Shown piece after piece: positions 1 to 8,585 of a stretch of 64,000 nt of DNA. Source of the stretch: Propionibacteriaceae bacterium (lineage in GTDB: Bacteria; Actinomycetota; Actinomycetes; Propionibacteriales; Propionibacteriaceae); the NCBI GenBank assembly GCA_025965155.1, contig JAOPXN010000130.1:1-64000 (forward strand), read 5' to 3'. The notes beneath the pieces were generated by a model. That model made no database searches, had not been told where the DNA came from, and saw nothing but the letters and a program-made list of their open reading frames with translations. A program made the translations under genes and the position numbers. Numbering within the stretch: position 1 is the first letter of the stretch; every line of letters begins with the position of its first letter.

Positions 1-1
1 C

Positions 2-118
2 AAACTCGGCCAAGCCGTCCTCGACAAAAAACGATCCCAAGTCGAACTCGACGAACTCACCCGACAAATGGCCGGCGGCGACGAACTCACCGAACTCTCC
101 CACGAACTCCAACGCTAA
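2..118 (+). CDS. C-terminal end of an unidentified protein
   Basis: An open frame enters from the left edge and ends at TAA 116-118, giving 38 visible residues. The tail is charged and heptad-like (ELDELTRQMAGGDELTELSH), consistent with a short coiled coil at a C-terminus. Codon choice is odd for this GC-rich window: Lys, Gln and Glu are all AAA, CAA and GAA, which hints at a horizontally acquired gene or a phage or mobile-element gene. Too little is visible to name it. Confidence 0.5.
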   Translation, partial: KLGQAVLDKKRSQVELDELTRQMAGGDELTELSHELQR

Positions 119-180
119 ACCCAGCACTACAGCGCCGAGAGGAATGCCTTACCGCACAGCAGTCTGAGCGCTAAGGAGTG

Positions 181-226
181 GAAATGACGCGACCGACCTA
201 GGAAACTAGGTCGGTCGACTCATTTC
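181..226. terminator. Long stem-loop between convergent genes
   Basis: A 12-bp perfect stem (CGACCGACCTAG at 190-201 with CTAGGTCGGTCG at 206-217) closes on a GAAA tetraloop. It is extended by an outer 7-bp stem (GAAATGA 181-187 with TCATTTC 220-226) across a 2-nt internal loop. It lies between the end of the left-edge gene and the end of the ChaB gene, so a bidirectional terminator is likely. There is no clean U-tract. Confidence 0.7.
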
Positions 227-260
227 ATGCTTGCTGGCGCGTCCTATTCACCAGCAGGAC

Positions 261-680
261 TTACTTGCGCGCTTGAGCGCTCTTACGGTTGTTCGCCTTT
301 TGTAGCGCCTCGACGAGCTCTTCCTTAGTCATCGTGGACCGGCCAGGAATATCGAGCCGAGTGGCCAGCTCGTACAAATGCTTCTTGGACGCATTCGCAT
401 CTACCCCGCCGGCCGTGGGGCGGTCGGTGTCCCTGCCTCCTTCGGCCTGGCGGTCGGAAGGGCCCTTGTGTTCTTTCGGCTCCCAGTGGTCGCCGACTTT
501 CTCGTGGGTGTGTTTCAACGCGCTGAAAGCCACCTGGTTCGCACGTCGTTCATCGCCGTACTGCTCCTCGGCCGAGTCGTGCGCCTTGGCATAGGTGCGC
601 TTGGCCTTGTCGTCGGAGCGTTGCAGCGTGGAGGGCAGTTCGCTCTCCTTGGCGTTCCCGGACTTGTCCGTCTTGGGCAT
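261..680 (-). CDS. ChaB-family protein with C-terminal Rho-N/SAP-like domain
   Basis: The 139-residue product begins MPKTDKSG at an ATG preceded by AAGGAG six bases upstream; the in-frame TTG two codons earlier is less likely. The first half matches the ChaB pattern: LPSTLQRSDDKAKRTYAKAHDSA, then an AFSALKHTHEK segment. The last ~40 residues (KKHLYELATRLDIPGRSTMTKEELVEAL) form a short helix-extended-loop-helix motif of the Rho N-terminal/SAP kind, often nucleic-acid binding. ChaB was named from the E. coli cation-transport region, but its biochemical role is unclear. Actinobacterial versions with this tail are common. The protein is very hydrophilic, without signal or membrane segment. Family call is firm, function is not. 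Confidence 0.85.
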   Translation of the reverse strand: MPKTDKSGNAKESELPSTLQRSDDKAKRTYAKAHDSAEEQYGDERRANQVAFSALKHTHEKVGDHWEPKEHKGPSDRQAEGGRDTDRPTAGGVDANASKKHLYELATRLDIPGRSTMTKEELVEALQKANNRKSAQARK

Positions 681-819
681 GATCAACTCCTTCCACGTGG
701 GCTGGAACTGCTGTCCTTGTCCTGCTACCCCCCGTTGCGGGTCTTGTCCCGCGGGAACCTGCAGCGACTGCCGCCCCGGTACCCGAGACCTCTAATGGCC
801 CCGGGCAGGGGTGGCAGAG

Positions 820-1611
820 TCAGCTGACCTCGGACAGCCCGTCGATCGTGGCGACCTCGTCATCGGTGAGCTCGATGTGAGCCCCTACGGCGTTGGAGAC
901 GATCCGCTCTCGCTTGGTGGACTTCGGGATGACCACGAACTCGTGCTTCACGTGCCAGGCGACGATGATCTGCGCAGGGGTGGCATCGTGCGCCTCGGCG
1001 ATGGACGTCAGTGCAGGGTCGTCCATGTTGCTCAGCTTGAAGGGGCTGTAGCCCTCCAGCACCACGTTGCGCTCCTTCAGCCCGGCAACGAGCGCTGGGT
1101 CGTACTTGGTCGGAGCCCAGGGGATCTGGTTCACGGCCGGAGCGACGCCGGTAGCAGCAATAAGCTCATCGATCTGGTCCAGCGAGTAGTTGCTGACCCC
1201 GATCGACTTCGTGAGTCCGTCCTGCTGCGCCTTGATGAACTGCTCCCACGCCTCGGGCGTGGCCTGCTTGTTCGGCGGCCAGTGCACGAGCCACAGGTCC
1301 ACGTGGTCAAGACCAAGCTTCGTCAGGCTCTCCTCCAGCGTCTCGCGCTCCTTGCCGACGTTGTCCGGCGGCATCTTGGTGGTCACGAAGATCGAGTCGC
1401 GCGGCAGCCCGACGGCCATCAGGCCCTCTCCGATCCCGGCCTCGTTCTGGTAGCCGGTGGCCGTGTCGATGTGTCGGTAGCCGGCCTCGAGTGCGGTCTG
1501 GACGGCTTCGGAGGCGTCCGCGTTGTCGATCTGCCAGGTGCCGAACCCGAGCAGTGGCATCTCGCCGGAGCTGAGGGCGACTGCGGGCTTGGTGTAGTCG
1601 GATGTAGTCAT
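820..1611 (-). CDS. Aldo/keto reductase (AKR5-like)
   Basis: A 263-residue NADPH-dependent oxidoreductase of the aldo/keto reductase barrel family, resembling 2,5-diketo-D-gluconate reductases. The catalytic tetrad is visible: Asp and Tyr in HIDTATGYQNE, Lys in FVTTKMP, His in LWLVHWPP. The cofactor-binding C-terminus contains VIPKSTKRERI. The start MTTSDYTK gives the normal family length; the frame stays open upstream but that extension has no AKR similarity. It is a single gene between the ChaB gene and a small-ORF region. Substrate cannot be read from sequence. Confidence 0.93.
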   Translation of the reverse strand: MTTSDYTKPAVALSSGEMPLLGFGTWQIDNADASEAVQTALEAGYRHIDTATGYQNEAGIGEGLMAVGLPRDSIFVTTKMPPDNVGKERETLEESLTKLGLDHVDLWLVHWPPNKQATPEAWEQFIKAQQDGLTKSIGVSNYSLDQIDELIAATGVAPAVNQIPWAPTKYDPALVAGLKERNVVLEGYSPFKLSNMDDPALTSIAEAHDATPAQIIVAWHVKHEFVVIPKSTKRERIVSNAVGAHIELTDDEVATIDGLSEVS

Positions 1612-1786
1612 GACCGCAGTCTTTCGTGACCCACACCAAAGCAGCGCTCGGGGGTAGATCCGGTACGCCCAGCGGCGGTTCAGTCTGGCGGCTTCCAGCC
1701 AGCAGCACCCCGGGTGACATAAACCGGTTGCGAGCCGATCACCCTCTTCCTTACGCTCGGGGTTGCACGCGTCCACACCGTCCCAC

Positions 1787-1942
1787 ATGGGGCTGCTCTT
1801 CGAGATTGACGCGTACGGCCAACGCTCCAGAGAGGAGGTGCTCGACTTGTTCCTTATCACCATCGCGACCGGCGTGGACGCCGTGACCGGCCTCCTTGCC
1901 GCGCTCGGCTCGGGCACCGCTCTGGACCTGCGTCGCCGCTGA
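1787..1942 (+). CDS. Possible 51-residue hypothetical protein
   Basis: An ATG-initiated frame (MGLLFEIDAYGQRSREEVLD...) with a plausible amphipathic middle (LFLITIATGVDAVTGLLAAL) and a basic tail DLRRR. No convincing ribosome binding site precedes it and no homologue is recognised. It is the only reasonable short gene in the 1612-2107 interval. It may equally be non-coding. Confidence 0.25.
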   Translation: MGLLFEIDAYGQRSREEVLDLFLITIATGVDAVTGLLAALGSGTALDLRRR

Positions 1943-2012
1943 GACCGCACTCGATCCGACGCTGTTACCCCCATGGGGCGCCCGCACTCAGCTGCGCCCC
2001 CCCATTCATTTG

Positions 2013-2085
2013 TGACGTCGTACTGACGTCGCGCATCTTGAAGTTGACGCCGCAGTAGTGTCACACTGATGTCACGATGACGTCA
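2013..2085. promoter_or_regulatory. Cluster of TGACGTC repeats upstream of a small gene
   Basis: TGACGTC occurs at 2013-2019, 2024-2030 and 2078-2084, with a variant TGATGTC at 2068-2074. The last copy is part of the full palindrome TGACGTCA (2078-2085). All lie within 100 bases upstream of the small ORF starting at 2108. Repeated palindromic heptamers so close to a start look like an operator array, but the binding protein is unknown. Confidence 0.45.
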
Positions 2086-2107
2086 CTTACTCGACGAGGA
2101 GTTCGAC

Positions 2108-2335
2108 ATGTACGCAGATCACGGGGTCTACGACCTCGACTCACCTGCGCTTCGCGAAGCTCATCTGGCTTCGTCGCGTGGGGATGCGGGAAGAGAGGTC
2201 AGCCGACTGGCTGCCGAACGATCCGCACTACTCCAGGCCCTCGCCGACCGGCGAACGGCGCGCCCGGACCAAGCACGGGCTCGTCGTCAGCCAGGTCTGG
2301 GGTGGGCACGGGCAGCGCTCGGCAAGCTCGCGTGA
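2108..2335 (+). CDS. Small hypothetical protein, 75 residues
   Basis: The frame starts MYADHGVYDLDSPALREAHL and is preceded by GACGAGGAG with good spacing to the ATG, directly downstream of the TGACGTC repeat cluster. The product is charged, Ala/Arg rich and probably helical, with no membrane segment or signal. It converges with the epimerase gene ending at 2388. No family is recognised. The RBS is the main argument for it being real. Confidence 0.5.
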   Translation: MYADHGVYDLDSPALREAHLASSRGDAGREVSRLAAERSALLQALADRRTARPDQARARRQPGLGWARAALGKLA

Positions 2336-2387
2336 CCGTCCCTCCAGGTCTCGGCGGCGCTCCGTTCAGAGCCGAACGAGGCGCCGC

Positions 2388-3245
2388 TCACTGCCGCCAA
2401 GAGTGTTGCGGTTCCCAACCGATAACCTCCCGGGCGCGGTCGATCGAGAATCCGCCGGCCGTCTCGTCGAGCTCGGCACGCACCTGAACATGGGGCGCGT
2501 GAGAAGCCAGCAACTGCTTGAGTGGCCGCTTCGCCAGCACATCCGCAGCGACGATGTTGATCGGCACGAAGCCGAGCGACTGATCCGCTGCGGCCTCGAG
2601 CGCCAGCCGACAGGCTCGGGCAGCATCCCGAACGTCGACGTACCCCCACAGCACGCGCAGATCGTCGGCCGAACCCTCCTCGGGCTGAGTCCGAACCCGC
2701 TCCTGCTGCTCCTCGGGTGTGGCGAGCCAATGAAAACGCAGCGCCACCACCGTCATCGGGGCCCGTCGGCTGAACATCTCCGCCGTCCGCTCGTCGACCT
2801 CCTTGGACAGCCCGTATGGATCAGCGTTTCGCATCGGATGATCCTCGTCCACCGGTACGTAATCGAACGTCGTTGGCTCCGCTGACCAGGCGGTGCCGTA
2901 GGCCGAGACGCTGGACGCGATCACGACCCTCGTGATGCCCGCCATGACAGCCGCCTGCAGGGCAGCGAAGGTGGCCCCGGTGTTGTTGCCGAAGACGACC
3001 TCCTCCTTCCCCTCGACGGGGTGCGGGATGGCGGCCAGGTGCACCACTCCGGAGCATCCCTGCATGGCGCTGACGAGGCCCGGCACGTCATTCCCCTCGA
3101 GGTGGTGGAAGCGGGCGGCCGATGTAAGGGTAGGTAGCGGGGTGCGGTCCACCGCGACGACATCGATGCCGTGGCTGGCGAACTCGTCCACAACCGCGCT
3201 GCCCAGCCTTCCGTTGGCGCCCGTGACCAGCACCGATTGCCTCAT
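2388..3245 (-). CDS. NAD-dependent epimerase/dehydratase
   Basis: A 285-residue extended short-chain dehydrogenase. The N-terminal Rossmann motif is VLVTGANGRLGSAVVDEF (GxxGxxG). The active-site Ser sits in VIASSVSAYG and the YxxxK pair in DPYGLSKEVDE. An AAAGGGA site precedes the ATG. Members act on nucleotide sugars or related substrates; the precise reaction is not predictable. It stands alone, upstream of the HerA-like ATPase on the same strand with a 58-base gap, so co-transcription is possible. Confidence 0.93.
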   Translation of the reverse strand: MRQSVLVTGANGRLGSAVVDEFASHGIDVVAVDRTPLPTLTSAARFHHLEGNDVPGLVSAMQGCSGVVHLAAIPHPVEGKEEVVFGNNTGATFAALQAAVMAGITRVVIASSVSAYGTAWSAEPTTFDYVPVDEDHPMRNADPYGLSKEVDERTAEMFSRRAPMTVVALRFHWLATPEEQQERVRTQPEEGSADDLRVLWGYVDVRDAARACRLALEAAADQSLGFVPINIVAADVLAKRPLKQLLASHAPHVQVRAELDETAGGFSIDRAREVIGWEPQHSWRQ

Positions 3246-3303
3246 TGCGTTGTCCCTTTCCGCCGACTCCCACGAAGCCCAGTCATCCCCGGCAACCGGT
3301 CGG

Positions 3304-4914
3304 TCATCTCCGACGAGCGGTCGCGAACAAGCTGCGTACGATCTCCCGGCCGGCCGACCGGGCGAACTGCTTGAACGTGGAGGACGAGACCACCTCTTCT
3401 ACTATGCTCCTCGACTCCCGAGCGCGGGTGCCCGACCGGGAGCGCGACGACTGCTCAGCAGGAGCCTCGCTCCGCCGTGCCGGGGTTGCCGGCTTCGCGG
3501 CTTCCTTGGCTTGCTGCTCGGCGGCGGCAGCCTCCGCGCCGGCCGCCAGTTTGGCCGCCAGGATCTCCCGAGCCGACTCCCGATCCAACGCAGCACCGTA
3601 CCGAGCCATCAGGCGGGACGCGGCGACACCCGGCTGCAGCGTCTCGGCTGGAGTCGGCGCCATCAAGGACTGCGGAGCACGCATCCGGGTCCAGGCAACC
3701 GGAGTCGGGGCCCCGTCTGGGTCCATGACGGTCACCACCGCCTCCCCGATCCCCAGCTGTTGAAGCGCCTCGGCTAGGTCGTAGTGCGATCTCGGGAAGG
3801 TGGCCACCGTCTGCTTCAGCGCCTTGGCATCATTCGGGGTGTGGGCCCGCAGCTGATGCTGTACCCGCGACCCCAGCTGAGCCAAGACCTCGTCCGGAAC
3901 GTCGCGCGGGCTCTGGGTGACGAAGAAGACCCCCACCCCCTTGGAGCGGATCAGCCGCACGGTCTGCGCGATCGCGTCCAGGAACGCCTTCGACGCGTCG
4001 TTGAACAGCAGATGTGCCTCGTCAAAGAAGAAGACCAGTCTGGGCGCGGCCGTGTCGCCGACCTCGGGCAGGTCGTGGAACAGGTCGGCCAGCAGCCACA
4101 TCAAGAAAGTCGAGAAGACAGCCGGCCGGTCCTGGAGGTTCGGGAGTTCGAGCAGAGACACCACACCCCGACCGTCGGCCGTCACCCGCAGCAGGTCGGC
4201 GGTGTCGAACTCCGGCTCCCCGAAGAACGCCTCGGCACCCTGATCGGCGAACGTGATCAGCGACCGGAGGATGACACCCACCGTGGCGCTGGACAGCCCG
4301 CCGATGTTTTTCAGCTCCGATTTCCCCTCATCGCTGGTGAGGTGCTGCAGCACGGCCCGCAGGTCGGCCACGTCCAGCAGAGGCAGGCCCGCCGCGTCGG
4401 CATAGTGGAACACCAGCCCCAACGAGGACTCCTGCACTGCGTTCAGACCCAGCACCTTCGACAACAGCACCGGACCGAACGAGCTCATAGTCGCGCGGAG
4501 CGGAACCCCGATTCCCTGCCCGCCCAGGGCGAAGAACTCGGCCGGGCAGGCAGCCGGCTGCCACTGCTGTCCGATCTTCCGTGTCCTGGCCAGCAGTTTG
4601 TCCGACGGTTGGCCCGCAGACGCCAGGCCGGAGAGATCGCCCTTGATGTCGGCCGCGAACACGGGCACTCCGGCGGCCGAGATCTGCTCAGCCATCAGCT
4701 GCAGCGTCTTGGTCTTCCCGGTGCCGGTGGCGCCCGCCACCAGACCGTGCCGGTTCAGCATCGACAGCGGGATCCGCACGCCGGCCGACGGTACGGGCTC
4801 GTCGTTCTCCACCACGACGCCGAGCTCGATCGCGGGCTCCTCGAAGGTGTAACCCTTGACGATGGCCGCGACATCGTCGGACATCGGGGCGGGCGCAGGC
4901 GTCGGCTCGGTCAC
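3304..4914 (-). CDS. HerA-like ATPase, DUF853 family
   Basis: A FtsK/HerA-fold P-loop ATPase of about 536 residues. Walker A is GLVAGATGTGKTKTLQL, Walker B is RLVFFFDEAHLLF, and a QSPRDVPDEVLAQLGSRVQH segment follows as in DUF853 proteins. After the ATPase core there is an Ala/Glu-rich linker and a basic, Ser/Arg-rich tail ending in an SLFATARRR-type terminus. Such proteins are widespread in bacteria as putative DNA-translocating helicases, with no settled role. The start is uncertain: GTG at 4932, GTG at 4914 (used here) or ATG at 4884 (MSDDVAAIV), none with a clear SD. Confidence 0.88.
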   Translation of the reverse strand: MTEPTPAPAPMSDDVAAIVKGYTFEEPAIELGVVVENDEPVPSAGVRIPLSMLNRHGLVAGATGTGKTKTLQLMAEQISAAGVPVFAADIKGDLSGLASAGQPSDKLLARTRKIGQQWQPAACPAEFFALGGQGIGVPLRATMSSFGPVLLSKVLGLNAVQESSLGLVFHYADAAGLPLLDVADLRAVLQHLTSDEGKSELKNIGGLSSATVGVILRSLITFADQGAEAFFGEPEFDTADLLRVTADGRGVVSLLELPNLQDRPAVFSTFLMWLLADLFHDLPEVGDTAAPRLVFFFDEAHLLFNDASKAFLDAIAQTVRLIRSKGVGVFFVTQSPRDVPDEVLAQLGSRVQHQLRAHTPNDAKALKQTVATFPRSHYDLAEALQQLGIGEAVVTVMDPDGAPTPVAWTRMRAPQSLMAPTPAETLQPGVAASRLMARYGAALDRESAREILAAKLAAGAEAAAAEQQAKEAAKPATPARRSEAPAEQSSRSRSGTRARESRSIVEEVVSSSTFKQFARSAGREIVRSLFATARRR

Positions 4915-5020
4915 TGCGTCAGCGTCGCACACCGCCGCAGCCAGCGGTAAGGCGACCGGCCGCGGAAATCGTAACTTCGCCGTGTTCGGCCTACCTCCGA
5001 TTGTTCAATAGAGTGTCACA

Positions 5021-5314
5021 GTGATTTTCAAGCGCGTTGGTGACGTACGCCCGTACCCCGACCACAGTTACGTGCAGAAGCAGTGGGCCGCCATTGCTCC
5101 GCACCAGGTGCGCTTGGACCAGCTCGTCACCACAAAGCGAACGCTCGACCTGGAGGCCCTGCTCGAGGAGGACTCCACCTTCTACGGTGATCTGTTCGCA
5201 CACGTCGTGGCGTGGCGAGGAGAGCTGTACCTCGAGGACGGCCTGCATCGTGCACTCCGGGCGGCTCTCCAACAACGTCAGACCATGCATGCGCGAGTTC
5301 TCGACCTGAAATAG
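5021..5314 (+). CDS. VapB-like small actinobacterial protein
   Basis: A 97-residue protein beginning at GTG (MIFKRVGDVRPYPDHSY). The conserved YPDH opening and the RLDQLVTTKRTLDLEALLEED core match a small actinobacterial family usually annotated as a VapB-type antitoxin. No PIN-domain toxin is adjacent, so a toxin-antitoxin function is doubtful. It immediately precedes the LytR_C membrane protein, an arrangement I recall from other actinobacteria, which suggests an envelope- or regulation-related role instead. Confidence 0.75.
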   Translation: MIFKRVGDVRPYPDHSYVQKQWAAIAPHQVRLDQLVTTKRTLDLEALLEEDSTFYGDLFAHVVAWRGELYLEDGLHRALRAALQQRQTMHARVLDLK

Positions 5315-5373
5315 CCGATCGCTCAGGTAGGCTCACGCGCACCGGCACCAGTGTCCACGGAAGGAGACCGGCA

Positions 5374-5901
5374 GTGATTGGTCGCGTCTTCCGCCTTGTG
5401 CGGACGCCCCTGACGCTGCTCGCCCTGCTGGCCGTCCTTTGCTACGGCGCCTGGTGGGGGTACAGCAACGTGCTGAGGCCGGTGCCGGCGCTTCCGCCTG
5501 AACCGTGCGTGAACCAGACGGTGCCGAAAGGTCAGCTGCTGAGCAGCCAGGTGGTGGTGAGTGTCTACAACGGCGGCACCAAGAAGGGTCTGGCCGGGGA
5601 CGTCGGCAGGATGCTGCGGGAGCGGCAGTTCAAGGTACAGCGCACCACGAACACCAACGAGAAGATCCAGAAGACGGTGATCGTCGGCGCCGGGGCCAAG
5701 AACCCGGAGGTGCTGCTGGTGAAGGGGTTCTTCAAGGATGCTCAGGTCCGCGCCGACAAGCGGCCGGACCACACGGTTGATGTGCTGGTCGGCAACAGGT
5801 ACGCGGGCTTCAACAAGAACGCTGCGACCTCTTTGGCGGTGAGGACGAAGACCGTCTGCCTGCCGCCGACTGCCACGGCGACACCGACACTGGGCAACTG
5901 A
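5374..5901 (+). CDS. Membrane-anchored LytR_C domain protein
   Basis: A 175-residue protein with an N-terminal transmembrane segment (LTLLALLAVLCYGAWWGYS) and an extracytoplasmic LytR_C domain starting near VVVSVYNGGTKKGLAGDVG, a pattern seen in mycobacterial VirR/Cei-type envelope proteins. The start chosen is GTG 5374, preceded by GGAAGGAG; the open frame continues upstream through the VapB-like gene but that part is out of register with any domain. It probably binds or modulates cell-wall glycopolymers at the membrane. It sits 59 bases after the VapB-like gene and converges with the antiporter. Confidence 0.85.
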   Translation: MIGRVFRLVRTPLTLLALLAVLCYGAWWGYSNVLRPVPALPPEPCVNQTVPKGQLLSSQVVVSVYNGGTKKGLAGDVGRMLRERQFKVQRTTNTNEKIQKTVIVGAGAKNPEVLLVKGFFKDAQVRADKRPDHTVDVLVGNRYAGFNKNAATSLAVRTKTVCLPPTATATPTLGN

Positions 5902-5947
5902 GCCCGTCAGCCGCCGGTCAACCCCGACGTCAACCGCCGGAAGCTGA

Positions 5948-7474
5948 TCAACTGTGCAGCGAGTTGCGCCACCGAGCCAGCCGGCCTCCACGGCCGAGGG
6001 TACGGAGCCGCTCCTCTGTCTGCAACCGTTGCGTGCTGGGGGTCACGATCAGCAGCTCGTCGCCGATCTTGATCCGATCTCGAGGCGAGGGAACGAAGGG
6101 CGCACCGTCCCGGATGATCAACGACACCACCGTGAGCTTGTCCAGGCGCAGCTCTGAGATTTCAACGCCGGCGAGCCGCGACCTGCTGGGGATTCGTACC
6201 TGAAGCAGGTCGGCGGAGATCTTGTCCAGTGGCGCCGCCTCTACCTCGACGTCGGTGGGGCCGTCGTCGTCGGAGAAGCCAAGCAGCCGGGCAACAAATG
6301 GCAGCGTTGGGGCCTGCAGGCAGGTGAACACCACCACGAAGACCAAGACAACGTAGAACAGGTACTCGGACCCGGCGACGTTGTCGGCCAGCGGAATAGT
6401 CGCCAGCACAATGGGCACGGCCCCCCGGAGCCCGGCCCAGGAGAGGAACGCCTGCTCGCGCGCGGGCAGTTTGAACCAGACGGTGGAGGCCCAGACCGAC
6501 AACGGCCGCGCCACGAAGGTCAGAAATGCACCGGTCGCCACAGCGTGACCGACGTACAGCAGGGTGACTTTGGTTGGGGTCGCCAGCAGGCCAAGCATCA
6601 CAAACAGCCCGATCTGGGCGATCCAACCGATGCCTTCCACGAACGATCTGGTGGCACCTCGGTGCGGGAGCTGGGCGTTGCCGAGCATCAGCGCACACAC
6701 GTAGACCGCGGCGAAGCCGCTGGCGTGGGCCTCGGCCCCCACTGCGTAGGTGAACACGGTCCAGACCAACGCCGCCAACGGGTACAGGCCCGAGGACGGC
6801 AGGGCCACCCTGCGCAGGATCTGGACGCCGACCCACCCCAGGGCCACTCCGATGAGCAGACCCAAGACAAGCTCGACGGCAATGAGGCCGATCAGACCTG
6901 GAACGCCGCCGCTAGGCTCCTTGCCCGCTGCCGCGGCGCTGGCCAGCATGACCAGCAGGACGGTGGGGGCGTCGTTGAGTCCAGACTCCGCTTCCAGCGC
7001 GCCTCGCAACCGTCGCGGGATTGGGACCCGGCGCAGCACCGAGAAAACAGCAGCCGCATCTGTCGGCGAGGTGACCGCCCCGAGCAGCACGGCGAGCCAG
7101 ATGGGCAGGTCGAGAACGTAGAAGCCGAACAGCGTCATCAGGCCCACACTGACGCCAGTTCCGACAGTCGCCAGCGCCGCGGCGATGCCGACGGTGGGTT
7201 TGATGTCGTCCCACTTGGTGGTGAGGCCCCCCTCGGCGAGAATCAGCACCAATGCTCCGAAGCCGAGCGCGTGAGCCAGTTTTTCGTCGTTGAAGTGGAC
7301 GATGAGCCTAGGTTCGTTCAGCCACGCTCCGATCCCGGAGTCGCCAATCAGCATGCCGAGGCCGAGGAAGAGCAGCAGCGAGGGAAGCCCAATCCGGGCG
7401 CCGAGGCGGGCCGCGAGAATCGCTGCTATCAGCACCACGGTACCTACTAGGAGGATGCCATCGAGATCGATCAT
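5948..7474 (-). CDS. Potassium/proton antiporter, NhaP2/CvrA type
   Basis: A 508-residue CPA1 antiporter. About 12 hydrophobic segments fill residues 5-390, including the conserved LGLGMLIGDSGIG region and TSPTDAAAVFSVLR, where the Asp of the TD pair is the expected ion-binding residue. The C-terminal ~110 residues form a cytosolic RCK_C/TrkA-C domain (ISELRLDKLTVVSLIIRDG ... IKIGDELLIV), typical of K+-coupled NhaP2 proteins. It should extrude K+ or Na+ in exchange for protons at the inner membrane, supporting osmotic and pH balance. It is single-gene, transcribed toward the LytR_C gene. Confidence 0.93.
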   Translation of the reverse strand: MIDLDGILLVGTVVLIAAILAARLGARIGLPSLLLFLGLGMLIGDSGIGAWLNEPRLIVHFNDEKLAHALGFGALVLILAEGGLTTKWDDIKPTVGIAAALATVGTGVSVGLMTLFGFYVLDLPIWLAVLLGAVTSPTDAAAVFSVLRRVPIPRRLRGALEAESGLNDAPTVLLVMLASAAAAGKEPSGGVPGLIGLIAVELVLGLLIGVALGWVGVQILRRVALPSSGLYPLAALVWTVFTYAVGAEAHASGFAAVYVCALMLGNAQLPHRGATRSFVEGIGWIAQIGLFVMLGLLATPTKVTLLYVGHAVATGAFLTFVARPLSVWASTVWFKLPAREQAFLSWAGLRGAVPIVLATIPLADNVAGSEYLFYVVLVFVVVFTCLQAPTLPFVARLLGFSDDDGPTDVEVEAAPLDKISADLLQVRIPSRSRLAGVEISELRLDKLTVVSLIIRDGAPFVPSPRDRIKIGDELLIVTPSTQRLQTEERLRTLGRGGRLARWRNSLHS

Positions 7475-7605
7475 GGCCTCAACTCCTGGTCAACTGCGCG
7501 CGCCTCAGGCGAGAAGCGTACCGGGCGGCCCGGGTTCAAAACTTCGATGGCCGCCTGCCGCTGCCGACCGGCACTGTGCTACGCGGGCTGAGTGGCAGAC
7601 ATGCA

Positions 7606-7636
7606 ACAGCCCCGGTCCGACAAGGACCGGGGCTGT
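7606..7636 (-). terminator. Stem-loop terminator after the GlsB-like gene
   Basis: A perfect 13-bp stem (ACAGCCCCGGTCC with GGACCGGGGCTGT) closes on a 5-nt loop, 18 bases past the stop codon of the GlsB-like gene on the minus strand. There is no long U-tract, as is common in actinomycetes. Confidence 0.75.
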
Positions 7637-7653
7637 CGGCAGACCGACGTGAC

Positions 7654-7926
7654 TTACACGCGGCGAGCGGTGTTCCGGCCGGTGACGGTGGAGGCGATGA
7701 TGACCAGGATGGCCGCAACCACAATGGCTACGATCCAGCGAACCCAGTCAATTCCAGCGCTGCCGTTGCCGCCGAACGCGGTGTAGATGAACCACCCAAT
7801 GATGACGCCGCCGATCCCACACAGGATCGTCAGCCACAGCGGGATGTTGTCCTTGTCTCCCGGCGCCACAAACTTACCGAGCACGCCAATGATGATGCCC
7901 GCGATGATTACCCCAATTATTTCCAT
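7654..7926 (-). CDS. GlsB/YeaQ/YmgE-family membrane protein
   Basis: A 90-residue, very hydrophobic protein with three predicted membrane helices separated by short glycine-rich loops. The first is IIGVIIAGIIIGVLGKFV and the middle is ILCGIGGVIIGWFIYTAFGG. This is the transglycosylase-associated/stress-response small membrane protein family. The protein has no catalytic domain despite its historical name. GlsB-like proteins often accompany Asp23/Gls24 stress loci, and such an operon begins 660 bases away, though on the opposite strand. Confidence 0.9.
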   Translation of the reverse strand: MEIIGVIIAGIIIGVLGKFVAPGDKDNIPLWLTILCGIGGVIIGWFIYTAFGGNGSAGIDWVRWIVAIVVAAILVIIASTVTGRNTARRV

Positions 7927-8585
7927 CGTTCACCCTCTCTCTGTTCTGTCTAGTCGGATGTTGCTTCCGATCATCTCCCTATGTACCCCACTGTGCTCTC
8001 CCAACACACCGGAACCACCGGAAACTCAGCTTGGCGCCGGAGCTCCACACCCACATCGGGTGATGATCAGGGCTCAACCCGCGTAGACGACCTGCCATGC
8101 GGCCGCCAACACCGCCGGCAGTGGTGGCGCAACCAAGACGCCCCGACAGGCAGGTCTCTGTGTCGATCCGCGGCTCGGAGTCCGTACGAATCCACAGCTG
8201 GCGGTGGCGCCAGGATCTGAACCCGCGGCGGTCTTACCCTCACGCGCTTTCGAGTTCTGCCGCCGGTGGTTCAGACCGCGCGCGTCCACCCCGGCATTAG
8301 CCCGCATCGTGCGTTCGCGTCCGTCGTTGCAGCTCCGTAGGCTGCGCGCTGGCTGCCGTGTCAGGCACGCTGCAGAAGTGGTACCGGCGGTCGAGGTGAA
8401 TTCCCATCATGCCGACCGCACCGCCGCGGCACCCCGCGCCCAGCTCACGGTTCAGGGGATTGCTCACCGCCGGATAGGTAGACCGCCAAGACACCCGCTC
8501 GAATGCTGTGACGGTTCGTTTGGCGGTGTCCTCCTGACTTATATATGGCATTCCAACCCGTGTTTCCCAGTCTTGAGGAGTTCGT
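7927..8585. other. Intergenic region with tRNA-derived fragment
   Basis: No convincing protein gene is seen in these 659 bases. The stretch holds the partial tRNA-Ser copy described separately (8199-8254). It ends in the leader of the Asp23 operon, where a short AT-rich segment (TTATATATGG near 8539) could be part of the promoter. Confidence 0.5.
8199..8254 (-). repeat. Partial tRNA-Ser copy (att-like direct repeat)
   Basis: These 56 bases match the 3' part of the intact tRNA-Ser gene (14159-14214) at 47 of 56 positions in the same orientation. They run from the encoded CCA end through T-arm and variable arm to the anticodon. Similarity stops abruptly inside the anticodon arm, and the 5' half of the tRNA is absent. 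A 3' tRNA fragment directly repeated about 6 kb from an intact copy is the classic footprint of a tyrosine-recombinase element integrated into a tRNA gene. The nine mismatches imply age or a diverged incoming att. Confidence 0.8.

Noticed and set aside
811-1629. Long plus-strand frame opposite the aldo/keto reductase
   Set aside because: It has no domain and is a shadow of the minus-strand gene, with composition set by antisense codons.
5021-5314. A VapBC toxin-antitoxin locus
   Set aside because: No PIN-domain toxin lies on either side; only the antitoxin-like small protein is present next to LytR_C.
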